A stretch of DNA of 64,000 nucleotides from Saccharomonospora xinjiangensis XJ-54 (GCF_000258175.1 NZ_JH636049.1:4506672-4570671), one strand, 5' to 3'; positions 43,956-53,583 are shown, counted from the first letter of the stretch. Notes: generated by a model from the letters alone, not told the origin. Numbers and translations are program-made.

Positions 43956-46295
43956 TCACTCGGATCGCAGGCCGTCCTGCCTGCTTACCTGCCGGAGAAG
44001 GGGCAGGGCGAGTGCTGTGGCCGTGAGGACGGCGAGCACCGCCGCCCCGGACACGATCCCCAGAAGCCCTGCGTCCAGCCACAGGTCCAGCCCCACATAA
44101 CGCAGGATGGGCAGTGTGATGCCGCATCCCGCCACCAGCGCGAGGACAACGCCGACCGCCATCGGCACGGCGTTGTGCCACAGCGCTCCTCGCGCGAGCA
44201 CCGACAGTGGAACCCCGGAGGCCGCCAGTGCCGCCAGCGGGCGGCGCCGCTCCACGATCTGCTCGATCGACAGCAACAGCAGCGACAGCGCGGCCACCGC
44301 CAGCACGAACAGCGACGCCGCGAGCAGCAGGCTCCTCAGCGTGGCCGTCGCCTCGTCCAGCCGCCCGCTTTCGAACATGTCCGGCGAGCCCGGCCCGAGA
44401 GCCGCGTTCCACGCCAGGGGAGCGATGGCCAGTGCGGCTGCCTCGTAGACGGAAGCGGGTTCGCCCTGACCCACCACGTACAACACCTGTAGTCCAGCTG
44501 GCATCGGTGTCCGGCCGAGCGCTCCCGGCGTCACGAGCACGACACCCCTGACCGCAGGGGTGGCCCGCTGCGCGGGAACGTGAACGCCCTCGCCCCGAGG
44601 TATCCACACGGGACCGAGTTCCGCTTCCGGTCCCGCATGGGAGACGAATCGCATCGGCTCACTCGGCGGCCAGGCTGGCGTTCCGTCCTCGGAGCCGACC
44701 ACGAACACATCACCGTCGGCGCAGCGCCCGATCTCGGCGAGGACGGCGAGCGCCGCACAGTCGCCGATCTCCACGAACGCGCCGCCACCCTCGCTGTCGT
44801 CCACCGGCCGCAGCCAGGTGCGCACGACGTGATGGGCGCCGGTGATTCCCGGAGTGCCCGCGAGCAGGCGCTGCGCCTCCGCCGCGTTCTCTGCGTCCAC
44901 CACGACCTCGGCCGCCACCGGGGAGGACGACCGGGTTTCTCCGGGTTGACCGGGTTGGCCGGGTTGACCGGGTTGACCGGGTTGGTCACCGCCGATCGCG
45001 CCGAGCAGGGTCTGGACGAACACCGACCCGGCCAGCACGACGGCCAGCCCCGACACGACGCGGCTCGCGGTTCCGCTGTCGAGTTGCAGCCTGCGGATCG
45101 CCAGTTGCCAGGCAGGTGAGCCGCCACGCAACCGGGACACCAGCTTCTCGACCACCCACGGCAGCAACACCGCGACGCTGACCAGCAACAGCCCGCTTCC
45201 CGTGGCCAGGATCGGTCCCACGAGGTCGCTGCTCTCCCTCTCCTCCACGAACACCGTCGCCGTCATCAGCGAAGCGCCGAGTGCGGTGATCGCCCACCGC
45301 CAGCCCATCCGCCTGCGCCGGGGCCCGCCCTGGCGGACTACGCCCAGCGGTTCGACCACGACCCGGCGCAGCCCGAACACGGCCGCGCCCACGGCCAGCC
45401 CCGGCACGAGCAGCGCGATCGCCACCGCCACCAGGAGGGGCGGGGTGAAGTCCTCGGGGAAGAACCGGAGCCCGAAGAGATCGAGCCCGCCGATCAGCGG
45501 GCGCAGCATCATGAACAGCGCGGCACCGGCCGCGAGACCGGCGAGCGCGCCGAGCAGCGACTCGGCCGCCGCGATCCGGCGCACCTGGGCGGCGCCGACT
45601 CCCAGCAGGCGCAGCGCCGCCAGCCTCCGTTCCCGCTGCGCCGCGCCCATCCGCGACGCGGTGGTGACGAAGACGAGCAGCGGGAGCACGAGGATGACGG
45701 CGATGGGTGTCACGAGCGCGGCGGCGGTGACGTTCGGTGCCATGGCAGCCGGTTCGGCACCGAACCCGTAGACCGCCTCGGTGTCCCCGGCCTGCCTGAG
45801 CCGGTCCTCCTCGGCGCCGAGGTAGACGACGAGGTCACCCGCCGTGGCCAGTCCGGGCTTGCCGATCTCACCCACCACGGTGCCGCCGATCCGTGCTCGC
45901 GCGGAGACACCCTGCGGGCCTGCCAGAAACTCCGCCGCGGCGGGGGAGACCACGACCTCCCCTGGCGCGGGAATCCGGTCCAGCCCCGGCGGCACCGGCG
46001 CGTCCGGCCCGCCAGGGGCGACGACGACGGCCTGGACGTAGTCGTCACCGGTGTCGAGGAACCAGTCGAGCCGGTAGAGCGGATCGACACCCGGCCGGGG
46101 TACGAGCACGGGAGTCTGACCCGCCTCCCTGCGTTGCTGCTCGTCAACGAGCGTGATCACCGACGCCGCCGGAAGCAGCAGCGCGACCACCAGCGCCACG
46201 CCCAGCGTGGTCATGGCCAGCCGCAGCAGAGCCTGACCCGAGACCCGGCCGCCCCCGACGGCCAGCCGGAGCCCGAGCAGAAAATCGCGGATCAT
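43956..46295 (-). CDS. FtsX-like ABC transporter permease
   Basis: 779-residue membrane protein with an N-terminal helix, a large extracytoplasmic domain, a first FtsX core (three helices: AALVTPIAVILVLPLLVFVTTAS and following), another extracytoplasmic domain, and a second FtsX core at the C-terminus (LLLAASLFVLAVAALSLLLLSIEQ). Such MacB/LolC-like permeases export lipids, peptides or antibiotics. A QPG repeat from 9-base units (44941-44985) lies in the second outer domain. The ATG at 46295 overlaps the ATPase stop by 4 bases. Confidence 0.88.
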   Translation of the reverse strand: MIRDFLLGLRLAVGGGRVSGQALLRLAMTTLGVALVVALLLPAASVITLVDEQQRREAGQTPVLVPRPGVDPLYRLDWFLDTGDDYVQAVVVAPGGPDAPVPPGLDRIPAPGEVVVSPAAAEFLAGPQGVSARARIGGTVVGEIGKPGLATAGDLVVYLGAEEDRLRQAGDTEAVYGFGAEPAAMAPNVTAAALVTPIAVILVLPLLVFVTTASRMGAAQRERRLAALRLLGVGAAQVRRIAAAESLLGALAGLAAGAALFMMLRPLIGGLDLFGLRFFPEDFTPPLLVAVAIALLVPGLAVGAAVFGLRRVVVEPLGVVRQGGPRRRRMGWRWAITALGASLMTATVFVEERESSDLVGPILATGSGLLLVSVAVLLPWVVEKLVSRLRGGSPAWQLAIRRLQLDSGTASRVVSGLAVVLAGSVFVQTLLGAIGGDQPGQPGQPGQPGQPGETRSSSPVAAEVVVDAENAAEAQRLLAGTPGITGAHHVVRTWLRPVDDSEGGGAFVEIGDCAALAVLAEIGRCADGDVFVVGSEDGTPAWPPSEPMRFVSHAGPEAELGPVWIPRGEGVHVPAQRATPAVRGVVLVTPGALGRTPMPAGLQVLYVVGQGEPASVYEAAALAIAPLAWNAALGPGSPDMFESGRLDEATATLRSLLLAASLFVLAVAALSLLLLSIEQIVERRRPLAALAASGVPLSVLARGALWHNAVPMAVGVVLALVAGCGITLPILRYVGLDLWLDAGLLGIVSGAAVLAVLTATALALPLLRQVSRQDGLRSE
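44941..44985 (-). repeat. In-frame 9-base repeats coding QPG units
   Basis: Five 9-base copies (CCGGGTTGA or CCGGGTTGG on the plus strand) encode QPGQPGQPGQPG in the permease. Unit number could change by slippage without breaking the frame. Confidence 0.85.
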
Positions 46296-46972
46296 CCCAC
46301 CAGCTCCGGATCTCTCACCCTGCCGTCGCGGACGACGATCTCGCGATCGGAATGCGCGGCCACCCTCGCTTCGTGGGTGACCAGCACGACAGCCGCACCG
46401 GTGTCGCGGGCGGCCTCGGTGAGCAGCCGCATCACCGTCTCGCCGTTGAGCGAATCGAGTGCGCCGGTCGGTTCGTCGGCGAAGACGACCTTCGGGCCGG
46501 TGACCAGCGCTCTGGCCACCGCCGCGCGCTGGCCCTGCCCTCCGGACACGTCGCCGGGCCGCCGCGAGCCGAGATCGCCGACGTGCAGCCGCTCCAGCCA
46601 CTTCCCGGCCCTGGTCTCGGCGGCCCTGCGCCTGACACCGGTCAGGCGCAGCGGCAACGCGACGTTCTCCAACAGCGTCAGTTCAGGCACGAGCTGGCCG
46701 AACTGGAAGACGAACCCGAACTCGGTGCGGCGCAGTGCGCTGCGTTGCCTGTCGCTCATCGCGTGCAGGTCGTGTCCGTCGTAGTGGATGGTGCCCGAGT
46801 CCGGCGTGACGATCCCGGCGAGGCAGTGCAGCAACGTCGATTTGCCTGACCCCGACGGCCCCATCACCGCCAGTACCTCACCCGCCTTCACGGTCGCGCC
46901 GGCACCGCGCAGCGCCGTCGTGGGGCCGAACGACTTGTGCAGGTCACGGGCCACCAGCAGTGGTTCGGTCAT
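46292..46972 (-). CDS. ABC transporter ATPase, LolD/MacB type
   Basis: 226-residue nucleotide-binding subunit. Walker A GPSGSGKST (about 39-47), Q-loop FQFGQ, signature VSGGQGQRAAVARAL, Walker B VVFADEPTGALDS and H-loop VTHE. It pairs with the FtsX-like permease. ATG 46972 overlaps the PadR stop by 4 bases, and its own stop overlaps the permease start by 4, so padR-ATPase-permease is one coupled operon. Confidence 0.94.
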   Translation of the reverse strand: MTEPLLVARDLHKSFGPTTALRGAGATVKAGEVLAVMGPSGSGKSTLLHCLAGIVTPDSGTIHYDGHDLHAMSDRQRSALRRTEFGFVFQFGQLVPELTLLENVALPLRLTGVRRRAAETRAGKWLERLHVGDLGSRRPGDVSGGQGQRAAVARALVTGPKVVFADEPTGALDSLNGETVMRLLTEAARDTGAAVVLVTHEARVAAHSDREIVVRDGRVRDPELVG

Positions 46973-47493
46973 GACCGCACCGCCTCGCCGAGCGCGTCGA
47001 GCCGGTCGGCCGTCAGTTCCAGCCACCGCAGGTCGGCTTCGAGGTGGAACAGCGCGTGGTCGCAGATGAGCTGATCGGCCAGATCCCCTTCGGCCTTGCG
47101 CCTGGTCAGCTTCCGCATGACCGCGAGGTGAGCCGCGCGCTGGGTGTCGAGGATGTCGTGGGCGCTGCGGCCGGACAGCAGCGCCAGCACCACCTTCGTG
47201 TAGAGGGTGTTCTGGAGGTACGGTTCCGGGTCCTCCGGGGTGGTCAGCCAGCTCTCCACATCGGTCACGCCCGCGTCGGTGATGGTGTAGCGCTTGCGGT
47301 CCGGCCCCGCGCCCTGCTCCACCCCGGCCTCCTCGACGAGGCCGTTGCGCAGCAGCCGCGACAGCGTCGCGTACACCTGGCCGTAGGCGAGTGGTTTGCC
47401 CTGCGCGAAGCGCTCGTCGTAGGCGCGCTTGAGGTCGTAGCCGTGTCGTGGCGCTGGTTCGAGCAAGGCCAGCAGTGTCCTGGACACCGACAT
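46969..47493 (-). CDS. PadR-family repressor
   Basis: 174-residue regulator with an N-terminal winged helix (LLALLEPAPRHGYDLKRAYDERFAQG, then YGQVYATLSRLLRNGLVEE) and a long C-terminal dimerisation region. PadR-type repressors commonly control a downstream drug or lipid exporter, and here the ABC genes overlap its stop. The dyad at 47537-47551 upstream is its probable operator. Confidence 0.92.
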   Translation of the reverse strand: MSVSRTLLALLEPAPRHGYDLKRAYDERFAQGKPLAYGQVYATLSRLLRNGLVEEAGVEQGAGPDRKRYTITDAGVTDVESWLTTPEDPEPYLQNTLYTKVVLALLSGRSAHDILDTQRAAHLAVMRKLTRRKAEGDLADQLICDHALFHLEADLRWLELTADRLDALGEAVRS

Positions 47494-47536
47494 GCCTTCC
47501 CCCTCTTGTCTTCGTCGGTCACTGGATCATCGGACT

Positions 47537-47551
47537 ATACACCGAGTGTAT
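47537..47551. promoter_or_regulatory. PadR operator
   Basis: ATACAC-CGA-GTGTAT is a perfect 6-base dyad 43 bases upstream of padR, with a further ATGTATAC half-site at 47559-47566. AT-rich GTGTAT/ATACAC elements are typical of PadR sites. Confidence 0.75.
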
Positions 47552-47601
47552 TCACTAAATGTATACCCATGGTGGATAGCTCGCCTTGTTGCGGAAAGCA
47601 C

Positions 47602-47621
47602 AATTGCATAATTCTGCAATT
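47602..47621. promoter_or_regulatory. Dyad upstream of ArsR-SulP pair
   Basis: AATTGCA (47602-47608) and TGCAATT (47615-47621) are perfect arms around TAATTC, 25 bases before the arsR-type start at 47647. Unusually AT-rich for the genome; the likely operator of the regulator encoded next. Confidence 0.8.
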
Positions 47622-47646
47622 CGAGACATCATGGAGCGGTCACTCG

Positions 47647-48006
47647 ATGTCCGACAGCGTGGGGAGTGCCGTGCCGGTCCCGCTCTATCAGGCGAAGGCG
47701 GAGTTCTTCCGCATGCTCGGCCACCCGGTGCGCATCCGGGTTCTCGAACTGCTCCAGGACGGCCCCAAACCCGTCCGCGAACTTCGCGCCGCCATCGACG
47801 TCGAAGCTCCCAGCCTGTCGCAGCAACTCGCGGTGCTGCGCCGCTCCGGCATCGTCACCGCCACCCGCGACGGATCGACCGTCGTCTACGCGCTCGCGGG
47901 CGGCGACGTCGCCGAGTTGATGCGCGCGGCCCGCCGCATCCTCACCGACATGCTGGCAGGGCAGAACGAACTGCTCGACGAGCTGCGCGCGGAGGAGGCC
48001 GGATGA
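47647..48006 (+). CDS. ArsR-family regulator of SulP transporter
   Basis: 119-residue winged-helix regulator: AKAEFFRMLGHPVRIRVLELL, recognition segment APSLSQQLAVLRRSGIV, and wing TRDGSTVVYAL. It has no Cys pair of the metal-sensing type. This subgroup is regularly found in front of SulP-family genes, and here overlaps the transporter start by 4 bases. Regulation presumably responds to sulfate, bicarbonate or a redox signal. Confidence 0.92.
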   Translation: MSDSVGSAVPVPLYQAKAEFFRMLGHPVRIRVLELLQDGPKPVRELRAAIDVEAPSLSQQLAVLRRSGIVTATRDGSTVVYALAGGDVAELMRAARRILTDMLAGQNELLDELRAEEAG

Positions 48007-49706
48007 GCGAGACGCTCTCCGCCGCGTGGTCGCGGGTGCGTTCGCTGTTGCCGGGCCGCGCCGATCTCAAGGCGGTGCGGCGCAACCCGCGCCGCGATCT
48101 GCTGGCCGGACTCACCGTGGCGATCGTCGCGTTGCCACTGGCGCTCGGTTTCGGAGTGTCCTCGGGACTCGGCGCGGAGGCGGGGCTCGCCACGGCCGTG
48201 GTCGCGGGCGCTCTCGCCGCCGTGTTCGGCGGGTCGAACGTGCAGGTCTCCGGCCCCACCGGCGCGATGACCGTCGTGCTCGTCCCGATCGCCGCGGCCC
48301 ACGGCCCCGGCGGTGTGCTCACGGTCGGGCTGATCGCCGGGGGCATTCTCGTGGTGCTCGCCTTCGCCCGCGCGGGGCGGGCGATGCGCTACATCCCGGC
48401 CTCCGTCGTGGAGGGTTTCACGCTCGGCATCGCCTGCGTGATCGGGTTGCAGCAGATCCCGAACGCGCTCGGCGTTGACGGGCTCGACGGCGACCACGTC
48501 CTCGGCCTCACCTGGCAGGCCGTGGTGGCCTTCGTGGGGCAGCCGCACTGGACACCGGTCGCGATCGCCGTCGGCGTGGCCGTCGTGATGCTCGCCGGTA
48601 GCCGCTGGCGCCCCGGCGTCCCTTTCTCCATCCTCGCGATCATCGTCGCGACCGTGGTCGTCGAGATCGCGGGCCTCGACGTGACGCCGATCGGTGAACT
48701 GCCTTCCGGGCTGTCTGCGCCGTCACTCGGCTTCCTCGACCTCGCCACGATTCCCGGCCTGCTGCCGTCCGCGTTCGCCGTCGCCGCACTGGCCGCGCTG
48801 GAGTCGCTGCTGTCGGCCTCCGTCGCCGACGGCATGACCGTGGGACAGCGGCACGACCCCGATCGCGAACTGTTCGGCCAGGGCCTTGCCAACCTCGCCG
48901 CGCCGCTCTTCGGCGGAGTTCCCGCGACGGGCGCCATCGCCCGCACGGCCGTGAACGTCAGGGCGGGCGCCGGTTCCCGGCTCGCGGCGCTGACGCACGC
49001 CGCCGTGCTCGCCGTGATCGTCTACGCCGCCGCGCCGCTGGTGTCCGCGATACCGCTCGCCGCGCTCGCGGGGGTGCTGCTGGCCACGGCGGTGCGGATG
49101 GTGGAGGTCGGCAGCGTCACCGCGATGGCGCGGGCGACCCGGCCCGACGCCGTCGTGCTCGCCGTGACCGCCGTCGCCACCGTGGCCCTCGACCTGATCT
49201 ACGCAGTGCTGATCGGGATGCTCCTGGCAGGCGCGCTGGCGTTGCGCTCGATCGCGCGCAACGCCCGCCTGCACAAGATCACGCTCGCCGGGGACCTTCC
49301 CGGAGCCACCACCGACGAGGAACACGCACTGCTGTCGGAGCACATCGTGGCCTACCGCCTCGACGGGCCCTTGTTCTTCGCCGCAGCCCACCGGTTCCTG
49401 CTGGAGCTGGCCGACGTCACCGACATGTCGGCGCTGATCCTGCGAATGTCACGGGTCACCACCATCGACGCCAGCGGCGCGCTCGTGCTCAAGGACGCCG
49501 TCGAGAAACTCGAACACCGGGGCATCGTCGTCTACATCTCCGGCATCCGGGACGGCCACCGCAGGCCGCTGGAAGCACTCGGCCTGCTCACCAGGCTCAC
49601 GGACGCGGGCAGGGTCTTCACCACGACCCCCGAGGCCATCGCCGCGGCCCGCGCGCACCTGCACGGCACCGGAACACTCCCGGCGTCACGACCCGGACCC
49701 GGCTGA
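48003..49706 (+). CDS. SulP-family anion transporter with STAS domain
   Basis: 567-residue membrane transporter of the SulP/SLC26 family for sulfate, bicarbonate or another anion. The core has about 12-14 helices with LLAGLTVAIVALPLALGFGVSSG near the start and the family motif SVADGMTVGQRHDPDRELFGQGLAN in the middle. The C-terminal STAS domain (YRLDGPLFFAAAHRFLLEL, then LRMSRVTTIDASGALVL) regulates transport. ATG overlaps the arsR-type stop by 4 bases. The 3' end overlaps the convergent SARP gene by 21 bases. Confidence 0.93.
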   Translation: MSETLSAAWSRVRSLLPGRADLKAVRRNPRRDLLAGLTVAIVALPLALGFGVSSGLGAEAGLATAVVAGALAAVFGGSNVQVSGPTGAMTVVLVPIAAAHGPGGVLTVGLIAGGILVVLAFARAGRAMRYIPASVVEGFTLGIACVIGLQQIPNALGVDGLDGDHVLGLTWQAVVAFVGQPHWTPVAIAVGVAVVMLAGSRWRPGVPFSILAIIVATVVVEIAGLDVTPIGELPSGLSAPSLGFLDLATIPGLLPSAFAVAALAALESLLSASVADGMTVGQRHDPDRELFGQGLANLAAPLFGGVPATGAIARTAVNVRAGAGSRLAALTHAAVLAVIVYAAAPLVSAIPLAALAGVLLATAVRMVEVGSVTAMARATRPDAVVLAVTAVATVALDLIYAVLIGMLLAGALALRSIARNARLHKITLAGDLPGATTDEEHALLSEHIVAYRLDGPLFFAAAHRFLLELADVTDMSALILRMSRVTTIDASGALVLKDAVEKLEHRGIVVYISGIRDGHRRPLEALGLLTRLTDAGRVFTTTPEAIAAARAHLHGTGTLPASRPGPG

Positions 49707-52337
49707 CCGCCCGCGAACGGTGATCGGCACAAGACACGATCCGGTCAAGGCAGCAGTCTGCCGCGCTGTTCGTGCTGTTCTCGCCCTCGGCCGAGGTGCC
49801 CTTGGCCCGGACCACACCGTGTTGCGCAGGTGGTCGAGCGTCGCGGCGATGGCCTCGTCACCGCCGCGACCCCGGTAGACGTCGATGGCCACCTTGCGAT
49901 ACCCCTCGGCCTCGTCGTGCCGTCGCAGCCTCCGGCACACCTCGGCCAGCGCCATCGCCGCGAACCCCTCTGCGTAGAGGTTGCCGCTCTCGCGGCACAC
50001 GGCGAGAGCCTCGGCGTAGTGGTCGGCGGCCTCCTCGTAGCGGTGCAACTGGGCGTGTCCGAACGCCATGCCGAGCAACAGTTCGCTCTCCGCGGCACTC
50101 TCACCGCTCCTGCGGGCCGCGGCGAGTGCCGTCTCGTACACGGCGATGGCGTCGTGCCAGTGGCCGCGCAGGTCGAAGTACCCGGTGAGCCGGAGCGGAA
50201 GCTGCCACGCGTGCTCGTCGAAGCCGTGCTCCTCCGCCGCCTCGACCAGCCGCCGCAGGTGCGGGTGGGTGTCGTCCCACCAGGACAGCGCCTGCTCGAC
50301 ACCGCCGAACGTCAGCGGCACCACCACGGGGTCGGGAGGGGTGAGGGGCGTGCGCCTCGGTGCGGGATGGATGAGCAGGTCGGTGGCGTCCGCCGTGTGC
50401 AGGTAGCAGTCGAGCAGGCGGCGCATCGCGGCGTGGACGTCCGCACGGTGCTGGGAGCGAACCCGATCGGCGAGGAACGCGGCGAGAAGATTGTGCAGTT
50501 CGTACCGGTACGGGGCGGACTGCCGCAGCAGGTGGGCATCCACGAGCCGCTCCAGCACCCGGTCGGCCTCGGCGACGCCGAGACCGGCGAGCGCGGCTGC
50601 GGCGTTGAGATGCATGCTCGTCGCCGGGTTCAGGGACAGCAGTGCCAGCACCCGCCGTGCTTCCGGGCCGATCCTGGTCATCGACACGGTGAATGCACCC
50701 GCGACGCCGTGCCCGCCCGCGCACAGCTCCCGCAGAGTCCTCCGATGGTCGCGCAGCCGTTCCCGCAGGTGCTCCAGTGTCCACGAAGGACGGTCGCGGA
50801 ACCGGGTCGCCGCGATGCGCAGCGCCAGGGGCAACTGCCCGCACAGTTTCGCCACCTCGGCCAGCAGCGCGGGCCGTTGCCCGCTCAGCCGTGCCGCGCC
50901 CGCGACCCGCGTGAACAGGGTTACGGCGTCGTGCAGCGGAAGGATGTCGAGGGACACCGGGTGCGCCTGCGGCAGCCCGGTCAGACGCGTGCGGCTGGTG
51001 ATCACGGTGCGGCTCACGCCCGCACCGGGCAGCAGGGGGCGGACCTGCTCCTCGCTATGCGCGTCGTCGAGCAGGACGAGCACCGCGCGGTCGGCCAGCA
51101 GCGACCGGAAGAGGTTGGCACGGGCGGTGATGTCGCCGGGAATGTTCCGTTCGGCCACTCCGAGGGCATGCACCATCTGGCCGAGCGCGTCGTCCGGCGA
51201 CAGCGGACCGGTGCCGGGCGTGTGCCCGCGCAGATCGACGAAAAGCTGTCCGTCGGGGAAGGCGGGCGCGAGCCGGTGGGCAGCGTGCACCGCGAGCGTC
51301 GTCTTGCCCACGCCTGCCATGCCGTCCACCGTGGTGATCGCCGGCCCCCGGTCGTCCTCGGGGAAGCAGTCGCCGAGGAGTTCGGCCAGTTCCGCCGCCC
51401 TCCCGGTGAAGGAAGGTAAATCGGCAGGGAGTTCGGCCGGGTGCGGGGAGTGCCGCTCGCCGAGCACCGCGCGTGGCGCCGGGGGTGCCGGAGGTTCGTC
51501 GCACGGCTGGGCTGGTTCGCCACCGGTGCCGCCGGCGCTGGTCACCGCACGTCCTGGCGTGGCAGCCGCGAGGAGAAAGCTGTCACCCTCTCCGCCCGCG
51601 AGCAACTGCTGATGCAGGGAACGCAGCTCGGTGCCCGGCTCGATACCGAGTTCCTCGACGAGCCTCACCCTGGTCTGCCGGAACACGGTCAGCGCCTCGG
51701 TGCGCTGGCCGCATCGGTGCAGCGCGAGCATCAGCATGGCGGCCACCCGCTCCCAGAGCGGGTTCTTCAACAGCAGGGCGCGCAGCTCAGGCAGTACCTC
51801 GGCGTGCCGTCCGAGAGCCAGCCGGGTCATGAGGTACTGCTCGCGCACCTGTTCCCTGCGCGCTTCGAGCTGGGCCGCCTCTGCTTCGAGCTGGGGCCCG
51901 AGAGCCACGGTGTCCAGTGCCCTGCCGTGCCAGGTGGCCAGAGCGCTTTCGAAGTAGCGGCAGGCGACGGCACGGTTGGTGGCCCGCTCTCCCTTCGCCG
52001 CGAGGTCGGTGAAGGTCGCGAGGTCCAGCTCGCCCGGCCGCACGTGCACAAGGTGGCCGCCCCTGCCGGTCCGGAGCCGCGACTCCGGCTCGCCCGGCAC
52101 CCGCAATGCCCTGCGAAGGCGGGTCAGGTAGGTGCGCAGGTTGGAGGGTGCGGAGGTGGGCAGGTCGTGCCAGACCAGTTCAAGAAGCCGCGCCGTCGGC
52201 AGCTCTTTGTTGGCGTGCAACAGCAACGCCACGAGCACCGCCCGCTGCCTCGGCCCTCCCACGGGGCGGTTCTGGCCGTGGAGGCGGACGCCGACCGGGC
52301 CGAGCAACCGGAATTCCACCGTGCGGCTGCCATGCAT
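49686..52337 (-). CDS. SARP/AfsR-type pathway regulator
   Basis: 883-residue transcription activator. Residues 1-95 are an OmpR-type DNA-binding domain (EFRLLGPVGVRL, GPRQRAVLVALLLHANKELP); about 100-245 a bacterial transcription activation domain; about 290-560 an NB-ARC ATPase with Walker A GMAGVGKTTLAVHAAHRL and VLVLLDDAHSEEQ; and the rest TPR-like helices. AfsR-like proteins activate antibiotic and other secondary-metabolite genes. The ATG at 52337 has GGGGAG eight bases upstream. It diverges from the StrR-like regulator at the left end of the terpenoid cluster, so it is a plausible cluster activator. Confidence 0.93.
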   Translation of the reverse strand: MHGSRTVEFRLLGPVGVRLHGQNRPVGGPRQRAVLVALLLHANKELPTARLLELVWHDLPTSAPSNLRTYLTRLRRALRVPGEPESRLRTGRGGHLVHVRPGELDLATFTDLAAKGERATNRAVACRYFESALATWHGRALDTVALGPQLEAEAAQLEARREQVREQYLMTRLALGRHAEVLPELRALLLKNPLWERVAAMLMLALHRCGQRTEALTVFRQTRVRLVEELGIEPGTELRSLHQQLLAGGEGDSFLLAAATPGRAVTSAGGTGGEPAQPCDEPPAPPAPRAVLGERHSPHPAELPADLPSFTGRAAELAELLGDCFPEDDRGPAITTVDGMAGVGKTTLAVHAAHRLAPAFPDGQLFVDLRGHTPGTGPLSPDDALGQMVHALGVAERNIPGDITARANLFRSLLADRAVLVLLDDAHSEEQVRPLLPGAGVSRTVITSRTRLTGLPQAHPVSLDILPLHDAVTLFTRVAGAARLSGQRPALLAEVAKLCGQLPLALRIAATRFRDRPSWTLEHLRERLRDHRRTLRELCAGGHGVAGAFTVSMTRIGPEARRVLALLSLNPATSMHLNAAAALAGLGVAEADRVLERLVDAHLLRQSAPYRYELHNLLAAFLADRVRSQHRADVHAAMRRLLDCYLHTADATDLLIHPAPRRTPLTPPDPVVVPLTFGGVEQALSWWDDTHPHLRRLVEAAEEHGFDEHAWQLPLRLTGYFDLRGHWHDAIAVYETALAAARRSGESAAESELLLGMAFGHAQLHRYEEAADHYAEALAVCRESGNLYAEGFAAMALAEVCRRLRRHDEAEGYRKVAIDVYRGRGGDEAIAATLDHLRNTVWSGPRAPRPRARTARTARQTAALTGSCLVPITVRGRSAGSGS

Positions 52338-52524
52338 CACCGACGCTCCCCTCGAACGGCCTGCCGATACGCGCGGCGTGTGCGTATCTGTGTGCGGTCG
52401 ATCGCAAGACTGTCTGTCTGCACAGTCCTCGCACACCGGCAACCGGGTGATCCTGGACACGTCCTGGCGGGTCTGTGGCAGCGGTGACGAGGTGGCACAC
52501 GAACGGCCCGGGAAGGGGGCGCCG
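52338..52524. promoter_or_regulatory. Shared promoter region of two cluster regulators
   Basis: 187 bases between the divergent SARP and StrR-like genes. GACTGT (52408-52413) and ACAGTC (52422-52427) form a dyad around an 8-base spacer; no clear match to a known SARP heptamer or StrR site was found by eye. Confidence 0.55.
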
Positions 52525-53583
52525 ATGGCGGATGACGTACGGGGAAGGGCGTGTGCGGAGGCCCCTTCGCCGTGGCATGCGCACCAATCGGCCGAGGTTC
52601 CGGAGCAACTCGTACCCGTCAAACTGTTACGGCTCGGTGTCGTTCCCCGTACCGGCGGGGTCGATGACGCACACGTGCTGGCCCTGGCCTCGGCGAGCAC
52701 CAGCCTTCCCCCGATCATCGTCCACCGGCCCACCATGCGGGTCATCGACGGTGTGCATCGCCTGCGCGCCGCGGAACTCGCGGGGAGGACCGCGATCGCA
52801 GTGCGGTTCTTCGACGGTGACCCCGACGACGCCTTCGTGCTCGCCGTCGAGGCGAACAGGGCTCACGGCCTGCCGTTGTCGCTGGCCGACCGCAAGGCCG
52901 CCGCCGCACGGATCATCCGCACACACCCGCTGCGGTCGGATCGGTGGATCGCCCGCGTCAGCGGGCTTGCCGCGACGACGGTGGGTGCGCTTCGCCGGTG
53001 TTCGAGTGTCGGAGACGAGCGGTCGAACACCAGAATCGGGCGCGACGGCAGGAACCGCCCTATCGACAGCTCGGTGGGGCGCAGGCAGGCCGCCGACCTC
53101 ATGCGGGCCGACCCGGCCCGATCCCTGCGTGCCGTGGCGCGGGCTGTGGGAATCGCTCCGTCCACTGTGCTCGATGTGCGCAACCGGATCAGCGCGGGAC
53201 TGGACCCCGTGCCCGCGCGGAAGGACGGCGCGGCGCGAACGAGCCGCACACGAGGGGAGCCATCGCGAAGGCGCACGAGCACCCGCACGGTGGCGGAGCC
53301 CGGCCCCGACGCGATCCTGCACATGCTGCGCCGCGACCCGTCGTTGCGGTTCAGCGAGGCGGGAAAGGCGCTGCTGCGCTGGCTCGACAAGCACACCGTT
53401 GCCGGTGTCGCTTCACCACCCGCCACGGGAATTCCCGCTCACTGCCTCGGAGTCGTCGCCGCACTCGCCCGCCACAACGCGCGCTTCTGGGCCGACTTCG
53501 CCGAGCGCGTCACCGAACTCGAAGAATTCGACGACCGCAGCGAGCTCGGCGAGGCGAAAGGATCAGCGGAGCAGGCCCGGTGA
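52525..53583 (+). CDS. StrR-like ParB-domain transcription regulator
   Basis: 352-residue DNA-binding protein of the StrR/Bbr group, pathway-specific activators found in aminoglycoside, glycopeptide and related clusters. The ParB/sulfiredoxin-like domain carries LPPIIVHRPTMRVIDGVHRL and AVRFFDGDPDDAFVLAVEAN; a helix-turn-helix follows (WIARVSGLAATTVGALRR) and another putative one (AVARAVGIAPSTVLDVRNR). GGAAGGGGG precedes the ATG at 52525. It is the first rightward gene of the cluster, 84 bases before the epimerase, and is its best candidate activator. Confidence 0.9.
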   Translation: MADDVRGRACAEAPSPWHAHQSAEVPEQLVPVKLLRLGVVPRTGGVDDAHVLALASASTSLPPIIVHRPTMRVIDGVHRLRAAELAGRTAIAVRFFDGDPDDAFVLAVEANRAHGLPLSLADRKAAAARIIRTHPLRSDRWIARVSGLAATTVGALRRCSSVGDERSNTRIGRDGRNRPIDSSVGRRQAADLMRADPARSLRAVARAVGIAPSTVLDVRNRISAGLDPVPARKDGAARTSRTRGEPSRRRTSTRTVAEPGPDAILHMLRRDPSLRFSEAGKALLRWLDKHTVAGVASPPATGIPAHCLGVVAALARHNARFWADFAERVTELEEFDDRSELGEAKGSAEQAR

